A DNA stretch of 64,000 nt from UBA6627 sp965248675 (GCA_965248675.1 CBDFJZ010000008.1:496001-560000), one strand, 5' to 3'; positions 44,298-53,602 are shown, counted from the first letter of the stretch. A program made the numbers and translations. Notes: a model not told the origin generated them from the sequence alone.

Positions 44298-45437
44298 ATG
44301 GCCCTCCAACCCCGCCCCCCTCGATTCGTTCGTGTGTTCCTCGCGTCGGCCGCGCTGGTCGCGGTCGTCGCCCTGGGCGCGGCGTTCGCCGCGCTGCTCC
44401 GCGCCGGCGAGGCGGAGCCCGATCACACCACGAGCGCCGGTCCGACCCTCGTCTTCGCAGAGTTCGGCCCCGCCGCCGACGAGATCCTGATCGCGCCCGC
44501 AGACCATCCCGAGGCCACCACCCTGATCCAGACGGTCCCGCACGCCGATGGCTGGGGACTGAACCCGGCCCCGCGGATGGTCGGCGGCCGCACCGCGTAC
44601 ACGGTCCTGCCGCCGAACGTGACGCCGAGCCGCAACAGTCCCGCCGAGCTCTGGCTGCTGGACGTGAATACGTCATCGGCGACGCGACTCGCGCGCGACG
44701 CCGATCTGCTGGCGGCGCCCGTACTCCGCCAGGACGGCGCCGTGCTGGCCTACCGGCGTACCGAGGCGAGCGGCGCGCAATCGTTGCTCCGGGTCGACCT
44801 CGAAACGCGAGCGCGCCATGTCCTGCACACCGATCGGTCCTCGTTCGACCTCTTCCCGGTCGGCTTCGACGGCGAGGGCGCGCTGTTGTTCACGCGGCTC
44901 TCCGCGCTCGGCACCGACCTCGTGCGCGTGTCCGATGGATCGCCCGCCGAGGTGCTGTTCCACGCCTCCGACGAGATCGCCCGCGACTGGAGTGTCGCGC
45001 CGGACGGTGAGGCGGTCGCGTTCGTCGTCCCGCTGCTGCAGGCGGAGCGGATCGTGCATCAGGCCCAGATCGCGTCGCTCGGCGCGCGGCCGCCCGCGAT
45101 CACCGCGCCGGCTGACATGTTCCTTGGAGAGCAGTACTCGCCTCGCTGGCGCGCAGACGGTGCGCTTGCGGTCGGACGCGAAGCCGCCGGCGAAGGGGGG
45201 ACGGCGCCGATCGTGCTTGGTGCTCCCGAGGAGGCACCGCTGCCGGCCGCCTCGTCAGGGTTCGACGTCCCGCTGGGCTGGAGCGTGGGTGGCGCGTACC
45301 TCGCCGTGCGGCACTTCAGCGGCACGAACTCGGGGAATGCGGGCGCCGAGGCGCTCGTCGTCATAGGCGGCGACGGCTCGCGCGTCTTGGTTCCCACCGA
45401 CACCGAGCTGATGTTCCTCGGATGGACCGGTGCCTAG
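44298..45437 (+). CDS. exported beta-propeller (TolB/WD40-like) protein
   Basis: 379 residues. An N-terminal transmembrane/signal helix FLASAALVAVVALGAAFAAL precedes a beta-propeller of repeats such as LWLLDVNTSSATRLARDADL, SLLRVDLETRARHVL, DWSVAPDGEAVAFV and YSPRWRADGALAVG. Probably extracytoplasmic. Its stop overlaps the following lysozyme-like gene by 8 bases, suggesting a joint envelope function (inference). Confidence 0.78.
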   Translation: MALQPRPPRFVRVFLASAALVAVVALGAAFAALLRAGEAEPDHTTSAGPTLVFAEFGPAADEILIAPADHPEATTLIQTVPHADGWGLNPAPRMVGGRTAYTVLPPNVTPSRNSPAELWLLDVNTSSATRLARDADLLAAPVLRQDGAVLAYRRTEASGAQSLLRVDLETRARHVLHTDRSSFDLFPVGFDGEGALLFTRLSALGTDLVRVSDGSPAEVLFHASDEIARDWSVAPDGEAVAFVVPLLQAERIVHQAQIASLGARPPAITAPADMFLGEQYSPRWRADGALAVGREAAGEGGTAPIVLGAPEEAPLPAASSGFDVPLGWSVGGAYLAVRHFSGTNSGNAGAEALVVIGGDGSRVLVPTDTELMFLGWTGA

Positions 45438-46791
45438 CACCGCCGAACCCTCGAGGGCGATCGGCCGCGCGCTGCTGCTCGGCATCGTGGCGAGCCTACT
45501 GACGGGCGCGCTGACCCTTGGCGCGCACACGAGTATCCCGTCCGCGCACGCCTGCGCGTTTGATCCGTTACGACCGGCCTCGTACGAGGCCGACGCGCTG
45601 CGCGGGCGCTACCTGCTCGCGATCGATGCGGCGGCGCAGAACGAGCTGTTCGCCGGCGACTCATACTTCGGCTTGCCCTCGGTCGAGGTCGGGACACGGA
45701 CGAATCGGGCCGGCGGCGCCGCGGCGGTGCCGGTCGAAGTGCTGCGCTCGATCGGCTGGGTGGAATCGACGCTGACGATGGCATCGCGCTCGACGCGCTT
45801 CGAGTCGATCGGGCCCGCGCTCGTCTCGTTCGACTGCGGACACGGGATCATGCAGGTCACCAGCGGGATGACGATCCCACTCGGCGGGGAGGGGCGGCCA
45901 AGCGAACACCAGATCGCCGTCGCCACCAGCGACACGCACAACATCGCCCGTGGCGCGCGCATCCTCGCCTCGAAGTGGAATGACGCACCCGGGCTGCGCC
46001 CGGTCGCCGGGACCGACACCGGCGGCGACCCGACGCTGATCGAGAACTGGTACTACGCGATCTGGGCGTACAACGGCTTCACCGGGCCGGGCTCAAAGCA
46101 GAGCAACCATCCGCTCGATCCCAATCTCGGGTGGCCTCGGGCGGAGTATCGCTGCGATGGCTCGCAATCGCGCACGCGGTACCCGTACCAGGAGCTGGTC
46201 TACGGCTGTATGGCGAACCCGGCGGAACGGGGCGGCGAGGAGCTCTGGCCAGCCGTCCGCGCGACGTTGCCGGACTTCACGCAGCCACAGTTCTTCAACG
46301 CGATGCGCCTGGCCAGCTTCTCGTTCCCCTATCGCGAGATGGACATCCCCACGCCTCAGCCGGCGCACCGCACGCAGGCGCCACAACTCCCGGCCAACGC
46401 GCAGGTGCTGCTCCTCGGCACGCCGCGTCTCAAGGTGAATGGCGGATCGGTCTCGATCCACGTCAACGGCAGCCCCGATCAAGCGCGCGCGACGATCCGC
46501 GTCGCGAACCCCGGCAGCGGCGTGCTGACGTGGTCGGCGACGCCGTCGGATCGCTTCCTGATCGTCGATCCGCCGGCGGGGACCGCCGTCGGGAGCGGCG
46601 TGGCGTGCACGGCCGGCGGCTGCCCGTACGGCGAGATCACCGTGACGATCAACCCGACGCTGTTGCCCGCCGCGCGCGCGTCCGGGACGATCACGGTCAG
46701 CTCACCCAACGCGCCCGGCTCGACGACGATCCAGGTGCAGGTGTTCGCCGAGTTCGAGGTCGCCGCGCCCGGTACCAGCCGCGCTCCCTAG
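45430..46791 (+). CDS. secreted lysozyme-fold protein with C-terminal beta domains
   Basis: 453 residues. A signal peptide (ALLLGIVASLLTGALTLGA, cleaved near SAHA-CAF) leads to a goose-lysozyme/SLT-like region: VLRSIGWVESTLTMASRS with the catalytic-type Glu, DCGHGIMQVTSGM, and NWYYAIWAYNGF. A beta-sandwich (TIRVANPGSGVLTWSATPS) of BACON-like type ends the protein. Likely acts on peptidoglycan outside the membrane. The GTG start overlaps the upstream stop. Confidence 0.75.
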   Translation: MPSTAEPSRAIGRALLLGIVASLLTGALTLGAHTSIPSAHACAFDPLRPASYEADALRGRYLLAIDAAAQNELFAGDSYFGLPSVEVGTRTNRAGGAAAVPVEVLRSIGWVESTLTMASRSTRFESIGPALVSFDCGHGIMQVTSGMTIPLGGEGRPSEHQIAVATSDTHNIARGARILASKWNDAPGLRPVAGTDTGGDPTLIENWYYAIWAYNGFTGPGSKQSNHPLDPNLGWPRAEYRCDGSQSRTRYPYQELVYGCMANPAERGGEELWPAVRATLPDFTQPQFFNAMRLASFSFPYREMDIPTPQPAHRTQAPQLPANAQVLLLGTPRLKVNGGSVSIHVNGSPDQARATIRVANPGSGVLTWSATPSDRFLIVDPPAGTAVGSGVACTAGGCPYGEITVTINPTLLPAARASGTITVSSPNAPGSTTIQVQVFAEFEVAAPGTSRAP

Positions 46792-46797
46792 CGGCCC

Positions 46798-46803
46798 TAT
46801 ACT
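46798..46803 (+). promoter_or_regulatory. -10 element TATACT before the DUF6391 gene
   Basis: TATACT lies 37 bases upstream of ATG 46841, which has a GAGG/GGGG site, so this transcript has a leader. Confidence 0.4.
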
Positions 46804-46840
46804 CGACGCTCGATCACCACTCGCCGAGGACGGGGTCCCA

Positions 46841-47332
46841 ATGCGCGGAGGCTGGCTGAACGCGATCCGTCGCAACCACGGTCTGGAACACGCGACGGTC
46901 TCCGTCCTCTTCGAGCGCTACGGCGCGCGGCGGCTCGCCGGACGGGCGAGCGGCAACGGCTTCTTCATCCTCGGCAACGTCGATCGCGACGTGCTCGACG
47001 AATGTGCGCGCGAGGCGCTCGATCGGATGCAGCACGGGCAGCGGTCGCTGGCGGTGTCGCCGCTGTGCGGCACGAACATCGCCGTCACCGGCCTGTTCAC
47101 GGCAGCGGCGGCGCTCGGCGCGCATCGCCGGGCCGAGCGACAGCGACGCAACGACGGCTTCTTCAGCGCCGTCACCGCTGCGATGGTCGCCGCGATTGCC
47201 GCCCAACCGGCCGGCCGCTGGCTTCAGCAGTTCGTGACCACCCGTGGGGACGTCGACGAGCTGGAGATCGTGGAGACGCGGCAGCTCTTCCCCGGCGTGA
47301 AGAAGGTCTTCACGCAGACGTCCGCGATGTGA
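46841..47332 (+). CDS. DUF6391-family protein
   Basis: 163 residues: NAIRRNHGLEHATVSVLFER at the N-terminus, then RLAGRASGNGFFILGNVDRD, and a hydrophobic SLAVSPLCGTNIAVTGLFTA. A second hydrophobic helix is at VTAAMVAAIAAQPAGRW, so it is probably membrane-associated. The conserved NHGLEHAT motif suggests metal binding. Function unknown. Its stop falls in the first of three 27-bp repeats. Confidence 0.72.
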   Translation: MRGGWLNAIRRNHGLEHATVSVLFERYGARRLAGRASGNGFFILGNVDRDVLDECAREALDRMQHGQRSLAVSPLCGTNIAVTGLFTAAAALGAHRRAERQRRNDGFFSAVTAAMVAAIAAQPAGRWLQQFVTTRGDVDELEIVETRQLFPGVKKVFTQTSAM

Positions 47333-47407
47333 CGAAACTCCACGGGGCAACGGGTGTGAAGAAACTTCACGCGACAACGGGTGTGAAGATACTTCACGGG
47401 GTAACGG
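47329..47407. repeat. three tandem 27-bp repeats, each with a palindrome
   Basis: The palindromes GTGACGAAACTCCAC (47329), GTGAAGAAACTTCAC (47356) and GTGAAGATACTTCAC (47383) recur exactly 27 bases apart, each followed by a (C/G)GGG(C/T)AACGGG-like spacer. The last two are perfect GTGAAG-N3-CTTCAC. A related GTGAAGAAGGTCTTCAC lies at 47297-47313 in the gene end. Between convergent genes. Confidence 0.7.
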
Positions 47408-47414
47408 GCGAACG

Positions 47415-48122
47415 CTAGAAGAGCGCGCCCTGCGTCTCCGCCTCGGCTTCGACGAGGCAGCTCGGATCGTCAACGGCGACGGCATTGACCCGCCGCGACA
47501 CCGCGCGCGCCGCGAGCATGTGCGCGGGCGCGGGGCGCAGCAGCTCACTGAGCTGCTCGGAGGACCGCCCGCGCGCAAGCCAGTCATCCGCGGATCGTTC
47601 ATCGAGGATCGCGGGCATGCGATCGTGGATCTGGCTCACCGCACCGCTCGCCTGCGTGGTGATGATCGTGAACGTGGTCGTCGGACGGAGCTCGCCGGGA
47701 AGCTGCGCCTCCGCGAAGAGCCCCGCGAACAGCACTAGCGCATCGTCCGGCCGGTGAAACCAGAACGGCCGGCGTGATTCGCGCTCGCCCGTCCATTCGT
47801 AGAAGCCGTCCGCCGGTACCAGGCAGCGCGCGCCGCGAAAAGCGTCGCGATAGGCGGGGCGCTCAGCGAGCGATTCGGCGCGCGCGTTGATCTGGCGCGC
47901 GGCGCCGTTGCGGTCGCGGTCCCAGGCGTTGACCAGGCCCCAGGTCGCCCGTGCCAGCTCGCGGTCCTCGCCGCCGGCGGTCGGGCGCACGATCCAGTGC
48001 TCCTGCATCGGGGCGACGTTCCAGCGCGGCTGCCAGGAGTCGTCGACCGCGGACGCGGGGACACCGAGGCGCGCCGCGATCAGCTCGCGGTCTTCGATCG
48101 TCAGCGTGAACCGGCCGCACAT
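47415..48122 (-). CDS. SRAP-domain protein (HMCES/YedK family)
   Basis: Protects abasic sites in ssDNA by covalent cross-linking through Cys2. Cys2 is in MCGRFTL; WNVAPMQ, QINARAES, LVPADGFYEW and the His of HDRMPAIL complete the active site. 235 residues. The start ATG 48122 is six bases after TAGACT, a leaderless promoter. Confidence 0.92.
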   Translation of the reverse strand: MCGRFTLTIEDRELIAARLGVPASAVDDSWQPRWNVAPMQEHWIVRPTAGGEDRELARATWGLVNAWDRDRNGAARQINARAESLAERPAYRDAFRGARCLVPADGFYEWTGERESRRPFWFHRPDDALVLFAGLFAEAQLPGELRPTTTFTIITTQASGAVSQIHDRMPAILDERSADDWLARGRSSEQLSELLRPAPAHMLAARAVSRRVNAVAVDDPSCLVEAEAETQGALF

Positions 48123-48168
48123 CCGTCGAGTCTAACGAGGCGATCGCGCGCCTCGCGCGAGGCCTTGT

Positions 48169-48558
48169 TCAGGCGGGGGGCGATCCCCACCAGCCGCCGA
48201 CGATCGCGCCGAGCACGCCGAACAGGACGAACTCGCCACCGACGCCGCCCGGCTGATCGGCGATCAGCGTCGCCGCCGGCATCTCGTCGAGGATCACGAG
48301 CACGAGCCATGCCGCACCGACCGCGAGGATCCCGGCGACCGTGGCCATCGTCCCCTCGCGCGGGCTGATCGGCCGATCGGCGAGCACCCGCGGCAGACCG
48401 CCGGGCACGAAGCCGATCAGCAGCGGGAACAGGTGGTAGGTGGTGCCGGTCGACGCGGTGAGCACGATGAAGATCGCTGCCGCGACAGCCGCGCCCAGCA
48501 CCCCGATCACAATTCCGCCGGCCTCGGCCGTGGCTGGCTTCGGCTCTGCCTTCGTCAT
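48169..48558 (-). CDS. small integral membrane protein, hypothetical
   Basis: 129 residues with four hydrophobic segments: IVIGVLGAAVAAAIFIVLT, FPLLIGFVPGGLP, VAGILAVGAAWLVLVIL and FVLFGVLGAIVGGWWG. A short cytoplasmic N-terminus with Lys/Glu/Ala. GGGGGAACG precedes the ATG. No family recognised. Confidence 0.6.
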   Translation of the reverse strand: MTKAEPKPATAEAGGIVIGVLGAAVAAAIFIVLTASTGTTYHLFPLLIGFVPGGLPRVLADRPISPREGTMATVAGILAVGAAWLVLVILDEMPAATLIADQPGGVGGEFVLFGVLGAIVGGWWGSPPA

Positions 48559-48748
48559 GTCGTTCCCCCTCGGGCGCGCCAGATCCGCCTGCAGGCTCGC
48601 AGACCGGCGCGCGAGCCGTCAGCAATCCCGATCACCCGACTACCGACGTCCCGATAGGGCCAACCCCTACGGGAATTCCCTACTTCTGCCGACCGATCAC
48701 AGAGGCGGACGCCATCCGCCCGAGGCGAGGCAGGACGAGGAACGCGCC

Positions 48749-49135
48749 GTGCAGGTACTGATCCCCTTGTTGATCGCGCTCTGGACCGCGGTCGCGCCCG
48801 ACCTGACCGTGCACCGCCTGGACGGACCGGTCCAGTTTACCGATCTCTACGGCAACGCCCGGGAGGCCGAGGCCGCGCTCGGTTGCTCCCCCGGCGGGCC
48901 GCACCTGTGGCTGTCGCCGACGATCAGCCTCGAGACGCTCGTCCATGAGCTCGCGCACGCGCGCGACTGCCTGGACAACGGGACGATGGACGCGAGCCTG
49001 ACGCTGCGCCCGGCCGTCCGGCCCGACTGGGTGTCCGACTACTGCTGGTTCTCCGACGCCGAGTGGTACGCCTGCTCTGTCGTGGAGTTCGGCGACGTCA
49101 ACCCGCACGAGGCCGACGGCTGGCCGGAAGGCTAG
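48749..49135 (+). CDS. secreted HExxH putative metallopeptidase
   Basis: 128 residues from GTG 48749 (GAGGAACG upstream). Signal-like N-terminus LIPLLIALWTAVAPDL, then ETLVHELAHARDCLDNGTMD with the HExxH zinc motif. The C-terminal part has two Trp/Tyr/Cys clusters (SDYCWFSDAEWYACSVVEFG) and likely disulphides. Small exported zinc protease or structural relative; substrate unknown. Confidence 0.6.
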   Translation: MQVLIPLLIALWTAVAPDLTVHRLDGPVQFTDLYGNAREAEAALGCSPGGPHLWLSPTISLETLVHELAHARDCLDNGTMDASLTLRPAVRPDWVSDYCWFSDAEWYACSVVEFGDVNPHEADGWPEG

Positions 49136-49235
49136 TCGCCGGCGGCGATCTCTAGCCGGCGGTCTCCCCCGATTGCTCCTCGACTGACCTCGTCCTGATA
49201 CTCGTGGGGCGACTCGCCGCTTGAGAGGAACCCGC

Positions 49236-50186
49236 GTGGCGCCACGCGCACTCGTCACCGGTTCGTCCGGCTTCGTCGCCGGGCACGTCGTTCGCCGGCT
49301 CACGGCCGACGGCTACGAGGTGACCGGCCTCGACATCGCGCCGCCGCGCGGCCACTTCGACGCCGCCGTTCGCGAGGTCACCCTCGACGTCCGCGACCGT
49401 GAGTCCGTCCGCGCGCTGATCGATGAGACGCGGCCGGAGCTCGTCTTCCACATCGCCGCGCAAGCCTCCGTGCCGGCGTCGATGCGCGATCCGCGGACGG
49501 ACGTCGAGACGAACGCCCTGGCGACGCTCGAGCTCGGCTTCGCCGCGGCAGCGGCCGGGGTACGGCGGCTCGTGTTCATCTCGACCGGCGGGGCGATGCA
49601 CGGAGAACCGCCGCCGGCCGAGCTACCCGCGAACGAAGAGACGCCAGTGGCGCCAATGTCCGTCTACGGGGCGTCGAAGGCCGCCGCCGAGATCTACCTC
49701 GGCGTCGTCGCGCGGCAGACGGGGCTCGAGGTGTCGGTACTACGCCCCTCGAACATCTACGGGCCGGGACAGAATCCGCACGGGGAGGCAGGCGTGATCG
49801 CGATCGTCACCCGCGCGATGCTCCGCGACGAGCCGGTCACACTCTTCGGCGACGGCACCCAGACGCGGGACTACGTCTACATCGAGGACACCGTCGAGGC
49901 CGTGCTGCGCGCCTCGGAGGGGCTCGCCGACGTCTGCGACATCAGTACCGGCGTCGAGGTGTCGACGGGGCAGATCTTCGAGTTGCTCGCGAAGCGGATC
50001 GGCTACGAGCGCCCGATCGTCTACGCGGATGAGCGGCCCGGCGACATCCAGCGCATCTCGCTCGACCCCGCGAAGGCGGCACGCGTCTGGGGCTGGCGAC
50101 CGCACATCTCGTTCGAGGACGGCGTCGCGAAGACGGTCGAGTGGTTCCGGAACGAGGAGCCCAGCGAGCGCTCAGCGGGCGTTTGA
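49236..50186 (+). CDS. NAD-dependent epimerase/dehydratase (UDP-sugar epimerase-like)
   Basis: 316 residues, extended SDR. NAD motif ALVTGSSGFVAGHVVRRL; the Tyr-Lys pair is in SVYGASKAAAEIYL; VLRPSNIYGPGQNP and GDGTQTRDYVYIEDTVEAV bind the nucleotide-sugar. The most likely substrate class is UDP-hexose. GAGAGGAA precedes GTG 49236. Its end overlaps the converging UspA gene by 15 bases. Confidence 0.87.
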   Translation: MAPRALVTGSSGFVAGHVVRRLTADGYEVTGLDIAPPRGHFDAAVREVTLDVRDRESVRALIDETRPELVFHIAAQASVPASMRDPRTDVETNALATLELGFAAAAAGVRRLVFISTGGAMHGEPPPAELPANEETPVAPMSVYGASKAAAEIYLGVVARQTGLEVSVLRPSNIYGPGQNPHGEAGVIAIVTRAMLRDEPVTLFGDGTQTRDYVYIEDTVEAVLRASEGLADVCDISTGVEVSTGQIFELLAKRIGYERPIVYADERPGDIQRISLDPAKAARVWGWRPHISFEDGVAKTVEWFRNEEPSERSAGV

Positions 50187-50636
50187 CTCAGTGTCTGATT
50201 CGCCGTCACCACCTTCATAGTCGTCGGGCGGGCGGACTACGATCACCGGCACGGGGCTGTCCTGCAACAGCCCCTGGGCCACGCTGCCGAGCAGCCCGGC
50301 CATCACCCCGGTCGCGCGCTTGCTCGAGACCACGATCGCGTCGACGCCGAGATCGGCCGCTCGCAGCCCAATGTAGTGATGTACTTCGCCGCCATATGGC
50401 AGCGGTTCGACGAGCAGCTGAACCGGGAAGGCGGCATCAGCGAGCAGATCTTCCATGCGTCGACGGCGCTCCGCCATCACCGCGTTCAACTCCTCGTCGC
50501 TCCATGCCTCGCTCGTCGCACGCACGACGTGGAGCACCGTCACGTCCGGCTTGGCCCGATCGGCGAGGTTCTCGATCGCCGGGAACGCCGCGTCGCGCAT
50601 CCGTCCCGATCCGTCGGCCGCCACCAGCAACTGCAT
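50172..50636 (-). CDS. universal stress protein family (UspA)
   Basis: 154 residues. MQLLVAADGSGRMRDAAFPA at the N-terminus, TVLHVVRATSEAW, and VDAIVVSSKRATGVMAGLLG with SVAQGLLQDSPVPVIVV, the ATP-binding loop G-2x-G-9x-G(S/T). ATG 50636 has GAGGGTGGAG upstream. The acidic C-terminal tail EGGDGESDTESNAR extends into the epimerase end. Confidence 0.85.
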   Translation of the reverse strand: MQLLVAADGSGRMRDAAFPAIENLADRAKPDVTVLHVVRATSEAWSDEELNAVMAERRRRMEDLLADAAFPVQLLVEPLPYGGEVHHYIGLRAADLGVDAIVVSSKRATGVMAGLLGSVAQGLLQDSPVPVIVVRPPDDYEGGDGESDTESNAR

Positions 50637-50797
50637 CGCGCTCCACCCTCGACACTCAGCCGCCGGATCCTCGGTTTCCGCACGCCAGGCGATCCTCGAA
50701 CGTGCGCACGATCCTAGCGCGGCCGATCGTTGTGACAGAGGGTGCTCACCAGGCTGTGCAAGGACGGGTGCCGTCGCCAGTTGGCGGCGGCGGTGGG

Positions 50798-51577
50798 TTA
50801 GCCGCAGCTCACGAGGAACGGGGAGCCGGCCGCGAGCGACGCCGGGAACGACTGGTTCACGAACGCCGGGGCTCCGGCGAGGTACCCGATGAACGCACCG
50901 TTGCTCGTGATCCACACCGCGGCGTTCGCGCACCCGATCGCCTGCACCGAGGCGATCAACTGATCGGGCGCCGCCGCCCCAAGAACGACCATCAAGCCAA
51001 CACCCGGACCGGGCACCGTGCCGCTGATCTGGACGGGTTGAGCCGTGGAGATCGGAGTGGGGCTCGGCAGCGGGGAGTCCACCACCGAGCCGAAGTCGAA
51101 CACCCAGAAGTAGCGGTAGGTGGTGCCGGGCGCCTCGTGGAGGGCGATGCCGGCGGCCTGTGCCTCATCCGCCAGGATGTTCGCGTAGTGGCCAGGCGAG
51201 TTGATCCAGCCGTCCACGGCCGCCGCCGGGGTCGAGTAGCCGGCCGCGATGTTCTCGCGAATCGTGGAGTTCGAGGGGTAGTCGAACGCACTCAGCCGAT
51301 CGCGCAGCCCTCGCCCGAGCGTGTCGGTGTGATCGAGCCCGTCGATCGTCGACAGGTCCGACGCCAGCCACGCCGCCGCGGCGTTCAGCGTTTGCGTCGC
51401 CACGAGCGGCCCGAGGCCGTTGCGAGCGCGCTCCTCGTTCACGAGGTCCAGCACCTCCTGCTCGGCAGTGCTCAGCCCGGCCGCGGCGACGGGGGCTGGC
51501 TGGCTGATCAGCAGGCTCGCCATCGCGAACGCCACGACCAGGAGCACCAGCACGCGACGGAAGCGATGGCCTGTCAT
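50798..51577 (-). CDS. secreted CAP (SCP/PR1) domain protein
   Basis: 259 residues. The signal peptide VLVLLVVAFAMASLLISQ ends near VAAAG. The CAP domain shows EVLDLVNEERARNGLGPL, a His in LDHTDTLG, ENIAAGYSTP and SPGHYANILADEAQAAGIA with the second His. A C-terminal domain (AAPDQLIASVQAIGCANAAV) follows. Exported; function unclear, as for most bacterial CAP proteins. Confidence 0.85.
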   Translation of the reverse strand: MTGHRFRRVLVLLVVAFAMASLLISQPAPVAAAGLSTAEQEVLDLVNEERARNGLGPLVATQTLNAAAAWLASDLSTIDGLDHTDTLGRGLRDRLSAFDYPSNSTIRENIAAGYSTPAAAVDGWINSPGHYANILADEAQAAGIALHEAPGTTYRYFWVFDFGSVVDSPLPSPTPISTAQPVQISGTVPGPGVGLMVVLGAAAPDQLIASVQAIGCANAAVWITSNGAFIGYLAGAPAFVNQSFPASLAAGSPFLVSCG

Positions 51578-51657
51578 GCGAACATCATCGACCAGTGGAT
51601 CCGCCATATTCACCGCTCACCAGTAGGCGCGGAGACGCCTCAAGCGTAAGAAATCGC

Positions 51658-51676
51658 TATCGTGACGGGCACGATA
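51658..51676. promoter_or_regulatory. operator-like palindrome between divergent genes
   Basis: TATCGTG-ACGGG-CACGATA, a perfect 7-bp inverted repeat in the 134-base gap between the CAP gene and the small membrane protein. Confidence 0.4.
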
Positions 51677-51711
51677 CGGATCCCAATCCAGGCCGGTGGA
51701 GACCTGCAATC

Positions 51712-51903
51712 ATGGTGCTCGCAGTGATCGTCGGCGGCGTTGGCGTTGGGCTTGCATTTCTGCTCGCCGATTTCGCCGAGCGGATCCGGCACCGAGTGTA
51801 TGAGTCGCGCGACCGTGAGGCGCCCGAAAGCCAGTTCAAGCGCTACGTCGCCGTGGGCTTCGCGATCTTCTTCGTCGCCTGGAGCGTCGCCGCGTACCTC
51901 TAA
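51712..51903 (+). CDS. 63-residue two-helix membrane protein
   Basis: MVLAVIVGGVGVGLAFLLAD then a charged loop (RIRHRVYESRDREAPESQF) and YVAVGFAIFFVAWSVAAYL. GGTGGAG lies before ATG 51712. No family recognised. Confidence 0.55.
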   Translation: MVLAVIVGGVGVGLAFLLADFAERIRHRVYESRDREAPESQFKRYVAVGFAIFFVAWSVAAYL

Positions 51904-52063
51904 GGGTGTAGCGCCCAGCGAACCAGCGGTGACCGCTCTGGATCGCCAGCGTTCATCCGCTCCGTGCGTAATCCTCCGAAAGAGAGACGCGTAAGATCGG
52001 CCGCGAGTTGACCATCCGATCAGACCCACCGCAGCCGCGGTGAGGCGACAGCGGAGGCACGCC

Positions 52064-53451
52064 ATGCTCGACGCATTCGCCGCAGCCTACCCGGCGCGAT
52101 GGTCCTGGCCGGCGAAGCTGCTGCTGCCAGCCGTCCATCCGATGACCCTGGTGAGGGCGATCCACCTCGGGCTCATGTTCCCGCTCGGGATCGCGTCGTT
52201 CGTGTTCCTCGTGGTCACGCTGACCGTCGGCGGATCGCTGATCTGGACGCTGATCGGGCCGATCGTGCTGCTGGTTGGCTTCTACGTGTCGCGCTGGTTT
52301 GGCGACCTCGAGGCGTGGCGCGTCCGCCACGTGGCGGGGATCGAGCTGCGACGCCCGCCGACCGGGATCGAGCGCGGGCAGTCGTTCCGACAGCAGGTCT
52401 GGACGCGGTTGATCGATCCCTCAACGTGGACGGGGCTCGTCTATCTGCTGGTTCAGTTCCCGATCGGGATCGCCGCGTTCGTGCTGCTCGTCGTCGGCGG
52501 CTCTGTCGCCGGTGCGTTCGTGGCTGCGCCGTTCTACAGCACGTACCTCGAGAACTCTGATGGCAGCGAGGCGATCAGCGTGATGATCGACCTCGGCTTC
52601 TGGTCTACCTCGCTGACGGAAACGAGCGACATCGCGATCGCGCTCGTCCCGGTCGGCATCCTCGTCTACTTCCTGCTGGTGCACGCGATCAACATCGCCA
52701 CGGCGGTACACGCCTCGTGGGCGCGGCTGATGCTCGGGAGTCGGGCGGAACCGATCGCCCTCGGACCCGCCGACAGCCCACCGCCACCCGCGCCGAGCGA
52801 CGATCCGCCGCCCCCGAGCCGGCCGAGGCGCCACTACCGGACGAGGAGGGCGAGGGTCCCGGAGCGGTCGACGGCGATCCAGTGGCGCCCGCCCTCGAGG
52901 AGCTCGCCGATGTGCCGGCGGAGGCGCCGACCGTACCGTCACCCGAACCCGCCGAACCAGCGCCAGACGCGGCGCCATCGCGGTCCGGGCCGGCCACGGA
53001 CGTCCCGGCGGTCGAGGTCCCCACGACCGAGGAACCAGGAGCAGCGCCGTCGCGTGTGCTCGAACCGGCGGCGCGCGCGGATCAGCCTCCCGTGCGTCTC
53101 GAGCCGGCGGCGTCTCCGCCCGACGAGCCGCTCGCGAACCAGCTCGTCCCGGAGCTGGACGCGCCGCTGCTCGTGGCGACTGACGAGCCGCTCGACGCCC
53201 TCACCCCGCGCGAGCGCGAGGTGCTGACGCTGATCGCGCGGGGCTACTCGAACGCGGCGATCGCGGAGACGTTCGTGATCTCGGAGGGCACGGTGAAAAC
53301 GCACGTCAAACGGGTGCTCGCCAAACTCGATCTCCGCGATCGGACGCAGGCGGCGATCTACGCATACGAGACGAACTTCGTCGGCGCGCGCGCCGAGTCC
53401 GCGCCCGCTGCGCCGGAACCGATCGCGATCGCCCGCACGCGCGCTCGCTAG
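52064..53451 (+). CDS. membrane sensor domain fused to LuxR HTH, frameshifted in a C-run
   Basis: The N-terminal part (52064 to about 52815) is a PF13796-like sensor with several transmembrane helices (FPLGIASFVFLVVTL, LIWTLIGPIVLLVGFY, FPIGIAAFVLLVVGGS). The C-terminal part (to 53451), after a Pro/Ala/Glu-rich linker, has LTPREREVLTLIARGYSNAA and EGTVKTHVKRVLAKLDLRDR, a LuxR HTH. The two frames join if one C is added to the C5 run at 52811-52815. Sensor-LuxR fusions of this layout are known. The likely product is about 462 residues; assembly error or length-variable tract. Confidence 0.7.
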
Positions 53452-53602
53452 CGCGCCGCGCAGTCTCTCCCGAATCCAGCCGGCAATAGGGCCTGAGCGG
53501 GCAGTCGTGCCGCCGCGTCGGCCGTCGCGGTAGTCTCAGCACCCTGAACGCCGTTCCGGCGAACGAGGCACCGGTCAGGACCGATCCGGCTGGAGCCGAG
53601 CG

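Noticed and set aside
47002..47418. Alternative frame reading through the 27-bp repeats as a nine-residue repeat protein
   Set aside because: It overlaps the clear DUF6391 gene and the repeats look regulatory or structural rather than coding.
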